Positions 1 through 6,326 of a DNA stretch of 7,117 nucleotides are shown here, piece after piece. The stretch covers positions 1-7,117 of the forward strand of contig JBBQTN010000260.1 in NCBI GenBank assembly GCA_038213195.1. The letters are read 5' to 3'. Source of the DNA: JAODBQ01 sp038213195 (GTDB lineage: Bacteria > Actinomycetota > Acidimicrobiia > Acidimicrobiales > Ilumatobacteraceae). How positions within the stretch are numbered: the first letter of the stretch is position 1; each line of letters starts with the position of its first letter. Below the pieces are notes generated by a model, which saw nothing but the letters and a program-made list of their open reading frames with translations, searched no databases and had not been told where the DNA came from. The position numbers and the translations under genes were made by a program.

Positions 1-907
1 GCGTGACCTGGTTCCTGCCGTTCGCCTTGGATGCGTACAGCGCGGTGTCGGCGTCGTGCATCAGCTGCTGACCCTCGCCGGTGCCCGATGCGCAGCCGAT
101 GCTGACGGTGACCGAGCGGACGTGGTCGCCCATGTCGAACGGCACGTCGGCCACCGCCCGGCGAGCCCGCTCGGCGAGCAGCACTCCCCCCTCGAGATCG
201 GTGTTCGGGGCGATGACGATGAACTCCTCGCCGCCCCACCTCCCGACCACATCTTCGACCCTGATGGTGGCCTGCAGCCGGCGGACGAACTCCTGCAGCA
301 CGAGGTCGCCCCCCGGGTGCCCCTCGCTGTCGTTGACCTTCTTGAAGTGGTCGATGTCGAACATCAGCACCGCCACAGGCTGCTCATGCCGCCGGGCGCT
401 GCTGGCCTGCTGCTGGAGCTGCTCGTCGACGTGGCGACGGTTGTAGCAACCGGTCAGGGCATCGATGCGGCTGAGGTTGTCGAGCTGTGCGTTCCGCTCG
501 CGGAGCTCGTCCTGGAGCCGTTTGATCCGTACCGCGCCGCCGATCCTGGCGATCAGCTCTGCGGGCTCGAACGGCTTCTTGAGGTAGTCGTGCGCGCCGG
601 CGCGGAGGCCGGCGACCATGTCGTGGGTGCTGGTCCTGCCGGTGAGGAAGACCACCGGGATGTCGCGGAGGTGCTCGTCCTTCTTCAGGCGGAGCAGGAC
701 CTCGTAGCCGTCGAGGCCCGGCATCTCGATGTCGAGCAGGATCGCGTCGGGATGGGACGCCGCGCACTGCACGAGCGCCGAGGGCCCGTCGACCGCCTCG
801 ACGACGTCGTAGCCCTCCTCCTCGAGCTGATCGCGCAGGACCGCGCGGATCACCAGCGAGTCCTCGGCGACGACGATGCGGCCGGCGGCGCCCAGCACGG
901 CGGTCAC
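1..907 (-). CDS. Response regulator diguanylate cyclase, REC-GGDEF (WspR-like; 3' partial)
   Basis: This is the output protein: CheA-dependent phosphorylation of its receiver should activate synthesis of cyclic di-GMP from two GTP. I translated 302 codons before the window edge. Receiver about 9-125: Glu15/Asp16, phosphoacceptor Asp59 in ILLDIEMPGLDG, Thr89 and Lys111-Pro112 in DYLKKPFEP. A charged helical linker (126-145) leads into the GGDEF domain from about 148: DALTGCYNRR; FDIDHFKKVND (183-193) with metal-binding Asp184; GHPGGD (196-201); the signature RWGGEEF with GGEEF at 225-229; VSIGCA; and the closing ALYASKANGRNQV (289-301). An inhibitory I-site, RVED (216-219), lies five residues before GGEEF, so product feedback is expected. 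The domain's usual end is reached, so few residues are probably missing. Start GTG at 907 overlaps the cheW stop as GTGA and puts the first receiver strand at residue 10. Architecture matches WspR or a PleD-type cyclase with a single receiver. Confidence 0.96.
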   Translation of the reverse strand, partial: MTAVLGAAGRIVVAEDSLVIRAVLRDQLEEEGYDVVEAVDGPSALVQCAASHPDAILLDIEMPGLDGYEVLLRLKKDEHLRDIPVVFLTGRTSTHDMVAGLRAGAHDYLKKPFEPAELIARIGGAVRIKRLQDELRERNAQLDNLSRIDALTGCYNRRHVDEQLQQQASSARRHEQPVAVLMFDIDHFKKVNDSEGHPGGDLVLQEFVRRLQATIRVEDVVGRWGGEEFIVIAPNTDLEGGVLLAERARRAVADVPFDMGDHVRSVTVSIGCASGTGEGQQLMHDADTALYASKANGRNQVT

Positions 908-1284
908 AGGCGGCCGGCCAGCACGCCGGGATCCGCGATCAGGATCAGCTCATCGAGGCTGCGCAGGGTGCCGGCGATGTAGTCCGCCTCCTGCCCCTGC
1001 GGCGCGGGACCGATATCAGCTTCGTCGATGTCGAGAACACCCATCACCTGCTCGACCAGCAGACCGAACGGCCGCTCGCGGACCGCCAGCACGAGCACGT
1101 GGTCGCGCCCCGTGCCGAGCGTCGACAGCACCGTGATCGGTGGGTCGCCGGGCAGGATCCCGACGACGTCGTCACGCGATCCGGGGAGGTCGATGATCCC
1201 CGCAGCGGTCCGCACGCCTGTCGTCGAGTCGACGGGAACGGCGAACGAACCGCGCCCCGTGTGGAACCACACCATGGTCGTCAT
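904..1284 (-). CDS. cheW: Short divergent CheW-like protein (second copy, WspD-like)
   Basis: This 126-residue protein is predicted to be a second coupling protein. CheW features remain recognisable: an opening strand MVWFHTGRGSFAVPVDSTTG (residues 4-23), the central VVGILPGDPPITVLS (40-54) where canonical CheW has GxxNLRGxxxPVxD, and FGLLVEQVMGVLDID (73-87). It lacks NLRG and the Asp after the Pro-Val strand, and it is short for the family, so its interactions may differ from the first CheW. The start at 1284 is set by the AAGGAG site and by ATGA overlap with the cheR stop; it ends in GTGA overlap with the diguanylate cyclase. Two CheW genes, one of them next to the TPR-bearing cheR, match wspB/wspC/wspD in Pseudomonas. 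The family call is fairly safe; the Wsp role rests on context. Confidence 0.88.
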   Translation of the reverse strand: MTTMVWFHTGRGSFAVPVDSTTGVRTAAGIIDLPGSRDDVVGILPGDPPITVLSTLGTGRDHVLVLAVRERPFGLLVEQVMGVLDIDEADIGPAPQGQEADYIAGTLRSLDELILIADPGVLAGRL

Positions 1285-2573
1285 CGAGGTGTCTCCTTTC
1301 TCTGTGCGGCGCGGAGGTCTGCACGATCGCCATCTCGAGGACGGCACTTGGCGACGAGCAGCCGGCGCAGCTCAGCGGCGTCGTACCCCTCGAGCGCCGC
1401 GTCGAGTGGCCGCGCCTCGCGGCTGTCGAGTGGCCACGCCTCGCGGCTGTCGAGGGCGGCGAGTGCCGAGCGGAACGCCCGACGCGCGGCGACCGGATGC
1501 CCCGACTCGTCCAGCGCGCTGGCGAGGTGGAAGTGGGCGAGCGGGTCGTCGGGCTCGCTGTAGGCCCAGCGCCGGGATGCGACGACCGCCGTGCTCGCGT
1601 GCTCGCCGGTGTCGGCCTGCTCGCGCCCGGCGGGCACGGCCGCGGGAGCCGACGGGGCCGCGGCGCGGCCGACGACCCGCACAGGTGGAGCCGGACGGGC
1701 CGACTGCGATCGTGCACCGCCGATCTGCGGTGGCGCGGCGCTCGTCCGCGTCATCGCGCCGAGCTGCGACGCGTCCGGGGCGGGTCGACGGGAGCGGAGT
1801 CGGTACACGTAGCTCGAACCCAGCTGCACCGGTTCGAAGCGGCTGTTGATGTGCCAGATGGTCTCTGCTGAGCCGACGACGAGGTGGGCGCCGGCGGCCA
1901 TCGTGTCGGCCAGCCGTTCGAGGAACTGCGTCGCGTGCGCGGCGCTGAAGTAGATGAGGACGTTGCGGCAGAACACGATCTGGCACCGCTCGACTTCGTC
2001 GGGGATCGGCCCGAGCAGGTTGTGGTGGCGGGCGACGACCTGGTCGCGCACCACCTCGCGCACGCGGTAGCACCCTCCCCCCGCAGGCAGGAAGTGCCGG
2101 TGCAGGCGCTCTCGGGAGACCCCGCGCACCTCGCGGTCGTCGTACACGGCCGCGCTGATCCTGCGCACGGCGGCACGGGAGACGTCGGTGGCGAGCACAG
2201 ATCCGGCGAGCCCGCGCTCGCGCAGGCTCATCGCGATGCTGTACGGCTCCTGACCGTTCGCCGCCGCGGCGCTCCAGACGTGCACCGGCCCCGCGATCGG
2301 TGCGAGCAGCGTGTCGAGCACCGCCCCGAAGTGGTCGGGGTGCCTGAAGAACGCGGTCTCCTGGACGGTGATCCGTTCGAGGAGGTCGTCGCGGGCGGGA
2401 CCCTCTGCGCAGATCGCGGCGAGCAGCTGCGCGCCGTCGAGCTGCCGTGCCGCGGCGACATCGCGCAACGCACGCGCCAGGCGCGACCGGAACGACGAGT
2501 CGGGCTTCAGCCCGATGTGCGCTTCGAGGATCGCGGAGGCCTCGACGGTGAGCTCCTCGCTGATCGTGTTCAT
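1281..2573 (-). CDS. cheR: Chemoreceptor glutamate methyltransferase CheR with C-terminal TPR-like extension (WspC-like)
   Basis: This 430-residue enzyme transfers methyl groups from S-adenosylmethionine to receptor glutamates. The CheR core covers about 1-262: N-terminal helical domain; TVQETAFFRHPDHF (69-82); SAM-binding VWSAAAANGQEPYSIAM (99-115); VLATDVS (127-132) with the acidic SAM-binding Asp130; and FCRNVLIYF (201-209). The beta-subdomain loop is short (FLPAGGGCYRV), which suits a pentapeptide-independent CheR and the lack of a pentapeptide on the receptor. After a Pro/Ala-rich linker (263-330) comes a TPR-like helical hairpin, about 341-374 (DDPLAHFHLASALDESGH then VAARRAFRSALAAL), probably with half of an earlier repeat before it. 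A duplicated LDSREAxP segment follows at 374-389. Ordinary CheR is about 270-290 aa; the TPR extension is a feature of WspC. ATG at 2573 overlaps the cheB stop as ATGA, and no clear Shine-Dalgarno is present. Confidence 0.96.
   Translation of the reverse strand: MNTISEELTVEASAILEAHIGLKPDSSFRSRLARALRDVAAARQLDGAQLLAAICAEGPARDDLLERITVQETAFFRHPDHFGAVLDTLLAPIAGPVHVWSAAAANGQEPYSIAMSLRERGLAGSVLATDVSRAAVRRISAAVYDDREVRGVSRERLHRHFLPAGGGCYRVREVVRDQVVARHHNLLGPIPDEVERCQIVFCRNVLIYFSAAHATQFLERLADTMAAGAHLVVGSAETIWHINSRFEPVQLGSSYVYRLRSRRPAPDASQLGAMTRTSAAPPQIGGARSQSARPAPPVRVVGRAAAPSAPAAVPAGREQADTGEHASTAVVASRRWAYSEPDDPLAHFHLASALDESGHPVAARRAFRSALAALDSREAWPLDSREARPLDAALEGYDAAELRRLLVAKCRPRDGDRADLRAAQRKETPR
1293..1300 (-). 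promoter_or_regulatory. Strong Shine-Dalgarno of the second cheW, inside the end of cheR
   Basis: The minus strand reads GAAAGGAG, then eight bases (ACACCTCG), then the ATG at 1284. This is a near-optimal ribosome site at good spacing. It decides the start of the second cheW, because the in-frame extension up to 1347 lies entirely within cheR. It is the only clearly strong ribosome site among the six junctions in the window. Confidence 0.85.
1401..1454 (-). repeat. 24-bp tandem duplication in the 3' part of cheR
   Basis: Plus-strand units at 1401-1424 and 1425-1448 are identical except at one position (1412 g, 1436 a). A third, partial copy (gtcgag) starts at 1449. In the cheR frame each unit encodes eight residues of the form LDSREAxP, just after the TPR-like hairpin. 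The near identity suggests a recent in-frame slippage or duplication. Confidence 0.9.
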
Positions 2574-3700
2574 GCCCGGACCGGCCGTCGGCTGACGGCG
2601 CGCCGGATCGCGTCCGCGATCGCGGGGAGCGGGAGGAGCTGGTCGACCGCGCCGAGACGCTCGGCGGCGCGCGGCATTCCGTAGACGGCGCAGGTCGCCT
2701 CGTCCTGGGCGATGGTGTGCGCACGGCCGCGGTGCATCTCGGCGAGGCCCGTGGCGCCGTCGTCGCCCATCCCCGTCAGCAGGACACCGACGGCCTGCGC
2801 GCCGCCGTACCTGGCGACCGAGGAGAACAGCTGGTTCGCGGACGGGCGGTGGATGGTCGCCGGCTGCTCACTCAACTCGAGCCGTAGCCCGGACGCCAGC
2901 CTGAGGTGACGGCCTCCCGGGGCGATGTGCACGCACCCGCGGCGCAGGCTCTGTCCGTGGGTCGCGAGCACGACCGGCAGCGGCGAGACGCGGGCCATCC
3001 AGTCGACGAGCCCGTCGACGAAGTCCGGGTGGAGGTGTTGCACGATCAGCACCGAGGCGTCGAGACCGGCCAGCCCGGAGAGGACGTTCGCCAGCGCCGG
3101 CGGCCCGCCGGTCGAGGCCCCAATGGCAACGACCGTCATTGCCGTTGTCATCGCCGTCGCCGTCGCCGCCGCCGTTGCCGTCGTCGTCGCCGTTGACGTT
3201 GACGTTGATGTCGTGGCGGGCCCACGGGGCTCGGCGCCCGGCAGCGCCGGCCGCAGGCGGGCCTTCGGATGGCGGATGACCGGCACCTTGCGCAGCATCC
3301 GCACGTTGCGCCGCAGTTCGTGCTCGAGCGCGGCGGTCCACACGAGTGGCTTCGGCACCGCGAGCATCGCGCCGGCGACGAGCGCGTCGATCGCCGGTGC
3401 CGACTGCGCGTTGTGCACGGTGCCTGACAGCACGATCACCGCCGTCGGTGTCGCGGCCATGATGTGCTCGAGCGCGTACTGTCCGCCGCCGCCCGGTATC
3501 TGCAGGTCGAGGGTGACGACATGCGGCAGCAGACGGGCGACCGTCGCGATCGCCTCGGAGCCGCCGATCGCCTCGCCGACGACGACGATGTCGCCATCCG
3601 CCTCGAGGACACCGACGAGGTGGGCGCGCTGGACGTTGGAGTCCTCGACGACGACCACCCTGGTCGGCGACTGGCGCCCATCGGTTCGTGGGTCACTCAC
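2570..3700 (-). CDS. cheB: Chemotaxis response regulator / receptor methylesterase CheB (WspF-like)
   Basis: This 376-residue enzyme removes methyl groups from receptor glutamates (and deamidates glutamines) when its receiver is phosphorylated by CheA. The receiver is about 13-135, with Glu19/Asp20, phosphoacceptor Asp65 in VTLDLQIPG, Ser92 and Lys117-Pro118. The loop after Asp65 reads IPGGGGQ in place of the usual MPxMDG. A linker with a Thr/Ala tract (163-188) leads to the methylesterase domain at about 189-370. Its triad is recognisable: Ser196 in IGASTGGP, His222 in VQHLHPDF and Asp314 in GMGDDGA. The start is GTG at 3700, sharing GTGA with the cheA stop and placing the first receiver strand at residue 15; the open frame further upstream is a shadow of cheA. 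The end overlaps cheR as ATGA. Loss of WspF in Pseudomonas locks the Wsp system on, so this gene should be the negative regulator here. Confidence 0.96.
   Translation of the reverse strand: MSDPRTDGRQSPTRVVVVEDSNVQRAHLVGVLEADGDIVVVGEAIGGSEAIATVARLLPHVVTLDLQIPGGGGQYALEHIMAATPTAVIVLSGTVHNAQSAPAIDALVAGAMLAVPKPLVWTAALEHELRRNVRMLRKVPVIRHPKARLRPALPGAEPRGPATTSTSTSTATTTATAAATATAMTTAMTVVAIGASTGGPPALANVLSGLAGLDASVLIVQHLHPDFVDGLVDWMARVSPLPVVLATHGQSLRRGCVHIAPGGRHLRLASGLRLELSEQPATIHRPSANQLFSSVARYGGAQAVGVLLTGMGDDGATGLAEMHRGRAHTIAQDEATCAVYGMPRAAERLGAVDQLLPLPAIADAIRRAVSRRPVRA
3137..3214 (-). repeat. Trinucleotide-like low-complexity tract in the CheB linker
   Basis: About 78 bp built from imperfect gtc/gcc/gtt/gac triplets, including three consecutive gttgac-like hexamers near 3192-3210 on the plus strand. 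In the cheB frame it encodes a tract of only Thr, Ala, Ser and a few Met, at residues 163-188, between the receiver and the methylesterase domain. The frame remains open throughout. The tract probably varies in length between strains (inferred). Confidence 0.85.
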
Positions 3701-5892
3701 GCCGGCGCCCCGATCATCCGATCGACGGCGGCCAACAGGCTCTGCTCGTCGAACGCGCTCTTGACGATGTAGCCATCCGCCCCTGCGTCCATCCCCCGCT
3801 GGCGGTCGGTGTCGCTGGTCAGCGACGTGAGGATCAGGATCGGGACGTCGCACATCGTCGGGCGGCCGCGAATCTGCGCAGTCAGGGTGAACCCGTCCAT
3901 CCGCGGCATCTCCACGTCGGTGAGCACGAGATCGGGGATCTCCTGCTCCAACAGCTCGAGCGCTTCGACGCCGTCGGTGGCGACGCGCACGTCGAAGCCG
4001 GCACGTTCGAGGATCGCCCGCTGCAACTCCCTGACCGTCAGCGCGTCGTCGACGACGAGCACCCGACCGCTGCGCCGCACCTGCGCCTCGATCGCCACCG
4101 GCTCGCCGATGTTGCGCATGCCGTTGCGCCGGGCGCGTTCGATCAACGCCAGCGGATCCAGCACGAGCACGATCGAGCCATCGGGTTCGACGCTCGTCCC
4201 GGCGACGAAGTCGAGGCGCGGCACCAGGCTGCTCAGCGCCTTGACGACGACGTCGCGCTGTCCGACGAGCGCGTCGACGCAGAACGCGTACCGTCCTGCG
4301 TTGCCGTTGACGACGACCATCGTGCCGCGGGCCGGAACCTCCGCACCCATGTCGAGCACGTCGGACAGGTTCGCGACCGGAACCGGCTTGCCGTCGAGCA
4401 GGATCGCCCGACGCCCCTCGACGTGCACCTCCGCGGCGGAGTCGGTCAGCTGCGCGACCGCGATGCGGTGCAGCGGCAGCGCGAAGCGCTGGCCTCCCGT
4501 CTCCACCAGCAGGCATTGGAGGACCGCCAGCGTGATCGGCACGATGATCCGGAACTCGCTGCCGGCGCCCGGTGTGGTCCGCACCTCGACCCGACCGCGT
4601 GCCGCGTCGGCATTGGCGCGCACGACGTCGAGCCCGATCCCCCGACCGGAGATGTCGGACACGAACGTCGAGGTGGAGAGGCCCGAGTGGAAGACGAGCT
4701 GCAGAGCCTCGTCGTCGCTGAGGTCGGTCGCGTCGACGCCGAGGCGCGCCGCGCGCTGGCGGACCCGGTCGACGTCGATCCCAGCTCCGTCGTCGGTGAT
4801 CGCGATGATCACCTCAGAACCCAGCTGCATCGCGTGCAGGCGCACCACGGCCTGCGCCGGCTTGCCGGCAGCGGCGCGCGCCGCCGGGGTCTCGATGCCG
4901 TGGTCGACAGCGTTGCGCACGAGGTGCAGCAGCGAGTCCGACAGCCGGTGCAGCACGTTGCGGTCGAGCTCGGTGTCCTCGCCACGGACCTCCCAGCGCA
5001 CATCCTTGCCGAGCGTGCGGGCGACGTCGCGGACCGCGCGTTGCAGCTGATCGGTGATCGTGCCGACGGGGACCATCAGCGTCCGCATCGTGCGTTCCTG
5101 GAGGTCGTTGAGGATCCGCGACAGCTCGCTGAACTCGGTGACGACGTCCGGCTCGACACCGAGACGCTCCGTGAGCACGCGGCCGACGCGCAGCAGCCCC
5201 GTCGCGGCCTCTCCCACCATCCGAACGAGGTCATCGAGCCGGCTCAACGGGACCATCACGGTGCCACCGCTGTCGCGGCCGCCGGCGGAGCGTTGCTGCT
5301 GCGGGACGGTTGACGGCCGTGCCACATCAGGTGCCGGCGCGACCTCGCCCCGGCGATCGTCGCGCGCCGGCGCGGGTGCGGCGTTCGCAGGAACAGCACC
5401 GTTGGCGTGTGCTGCAACAGGTTCGGGAGCCGGCGCCGCGACGACGGTGACCGGTCCTTCGTCGCCGTTGACCTGCGCCGGCTCGGGGCGGTCCTCGCCA
5501 CTCGACTCGAACGCGCCGGTGAGCAGGGCGAGCGCAGCTGCAGCCGCTGCGCTGTGCTCGTCGTCACCTGCGACCGCGGCGCCGATCAGCATGCCGAGGC
5601 GGTCGGTGGCGACGAGCAGTGCATCCACGATGGGCGCCGTGGTCGCGACGGCACCGGACCGGAGCTGTTCGAGGCGGCTCTCCAGCTCGTGCGCATATCG
5701 CCCGACGGATTCGAACCCGACGACGGCGGCGGCGCCCTTGAGGGTGTGCACCTCACGGAAGATCTCGCCGACGAGCTCCTCGTCGTGCGGCCGTTGTTCG
5801 AGGTCGAGGACCAGCTGCCCGAGCCGGGCGAGCCGCTGCTCTGCCTCGGCCGCGAACAGCTCACGGATGTCGGCCATGCTCCGCGAGGCCAT
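3697..5892 (-). CDS. cheA: Hybrid chemotaxis histidine kinase CheA with C-terminal receiver (WspE-like)
   Basis: This 731-residue kinase is the hub of the array. In order: HPt (P1) about 5-110 with phosphoacceptor His49 in VHTLKGAA; an Ala/Pro-rich linker about 130-210 where a P2 domain could sit but none is seen; P3 dimerisation about 213-275; HATPase about 278-455 with N-box LVRNAVDHG (Asn327), DDGAGID (367-373), FHSGLST (401-407) and SGRGIGLDVV (415-424); CheW-like P5 about 456-590; receiver about 609-727 with Asp615/Asp616, phosphoacceptor Asp659 in LTDVEMP, Thr689 and Lys711. All catalytic elements look intact. The ATG at 5892 overlaps the cheW stop as TGATG. A second ATG at 5877 is possible but has no well-spaced ribosome site. 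The frame stays open upstream to 6489, but that is a shadow of cheW. A kinase-receiver fusion without P2 fits WspE or FrzE; the receptor, CheR-TPR and GGDEF neighbours favour WspE. The receiver may be a phosphate sink or a regulator of phosphotransfer (inferred). Confidence 0.96.
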   Translation of the reverse strand: MASRSMADIRELFAAEAEQRLARLGQLVLDLEQRPHDEELVGEIFREVHTLKGAAAVVGFESVGRYAHELESRLEQLRSGAVATTAPIVDALLVATDRLGMLIGAAVAGDDEHSAAAAAALALLTGAFESSGEDRPEPAQVNGDEGPVTVVAAPAPEPVAAHANGAVPANAAPAPARDDRRGEVAPAPDVARPSTVPQQQRSAGGRDSGGTVMVPLSRLDDLVRMVGEAATGLLRVGRVLTERLGVEPDVVTEFSELSRILNDLQERTMRTLMVPVGTITDQLQRAVRDVARTLGKDVRWEVRGEDTELDRNVLHRLSDSLLHLVRNAVDHGIETPAARAAAGKPAQAVVRLHAMQLGSEVIIAITDDGAGIDVDRVRQRAARLGVDATDLSDDEALQLVFHSGLSTSTFVSDISGRGIGLDVVRANADAARGRVEVRTTPGAGSEFRIIVPITLAVLQCLLVETGGQRFALPLHRIAVAQLTDSAAEVHVEGRRAILLDGKPVPVANLSDVLDMGAEVPARGTMVVVNGNAGRYAFCVDALVGQRDVVVKALSSLVPRLDFVAGTSVEPDGSIVLVLDPLALIERARRNGMRNIGEPVAIEAQVRRSGRVLVVDDALTVRELQRAILERAGFDVRVATDGVEALELLEQEIPDLVLTDVEMPRMDGFTLTAQIRGRPTMCDVPILILTSLTSDTDRQRGMDAGADGYIVKSAFDEQSLLAAVDRMIGAPA

Positions 5893-6326
5893 CAGCGCAC
5901 CGCGCCGTGCAGGTCGAGCGAGGCGGTCGCGGACGGCTGGGCGAGGAGCGCCTCGATGTCGAGCAGCACCGCGACGCCGTCGCTGAACACGTACATCCCG
6001 AGGGTGGCGCGCAGCTCGGACGGGCCGGCGTGGTCTTCCAGCAGGGCTACCTTCGGCAGGCCGCTCAGCACGAGTCCGGCGAGCCCCGCTGATGTCGTCG
6101 CGACGAGCACGAAGCGCACGGCGGGGATCCGCCCGACGCCGAGCAGAGCGGCCGTGTCGAACACCGGCACGACCTCGCCGCGCAGGTTGAACACGCCGAG
6201 GATGGTCGCCGGCGCAGTCGGCAGAGCCGTGATCTGCGGCTCGCTGACCACCTCGCGCACCACTGCGGCGTCGAGCGCGTACACGTCGTCGCCGACAGGG
6301 ATCAGCAGAGCCCTGAGCGACGTCAT
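5892..6326 (-). CDS. cheW: CheW-like coupling protein (first copy, WspB-like)
   Basis: This 144-residue cytoplasmic adaptor links receptor tips to the P5 domain of CheA. It is a single CheW/SH3-like domain. The hallmark segment LGVFNLRGEVVPVFD is at residues 43-57, with NLRG at 47-50, and the usual closing strand-helix LLDIEALL is at 121-128. Length is typical of compact CheW proteins (the enteric protein is about 167 aa). The ATG at 6326 shares ATGA with the receptor stop. No strong Shine-Dalgarno precedes it, because the upstream bases are the ANGSH repeat, so translation probably depends on coupling. I see no TTG leucine codons, in contrast to the gene upstream. Its place directly after the receptor matches wspB after wspA in Pseudomonas, but CheW sequence alone cannot separate WspB from other CheW types. 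Confidence 0.95.
   Translation of the reverse strand: MTSLRALLIPVGDDVYALDAAVVREVVSEPQITALPTAPATILGVFNLRGEVVPVFDTAALLGVGRIPAVRFVLVATTSAGLAGLVLSGLPKVALLEDHAGPSELRATLGMYVFSDGVAVLLDIEALLAQPSATASLDLHGAVR

Noticed and set aside
56..982. Plus-strand open frame of 308 codons at the left end
   Set aside because: Antisense to the REC-GGDEF gene, whose every signature motif reads cleanly on the minus strand.
1372..2724. Minus-strand frame of 450 codons over cheR
   Set aside because: Arg/Pro/Ala-rich shadow in another frame; the cheR frame carries all methyltransferase motifs.
3120..3220. Low-complexity tract considered as a frameshift or gene boundary within cheB
   Set aside because: The cheB frame reads through without interruption and joins a complete receiver to a complete methylesterase domain, as in ordinary CheB.
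3701..4516. N-terminal extension of CheB by 272 codons
   Set aside because: It lies inside the P5 and receiver regions of cheA in another frame. The GTG at 3700 gives a normal receiver N-terminus and a GTGA overlap.
3688..5313. Long plus-strand open frame of 541 codons, opposite cheA
   Set aside because: It is the antisense shadow of cheA. High G+C with C/G third positions keeps antisense frames open. Its composition (Asp/His/Arg/Val-rich) has no recognisable domain, while the minus strand encodes an unmistakable CheA.
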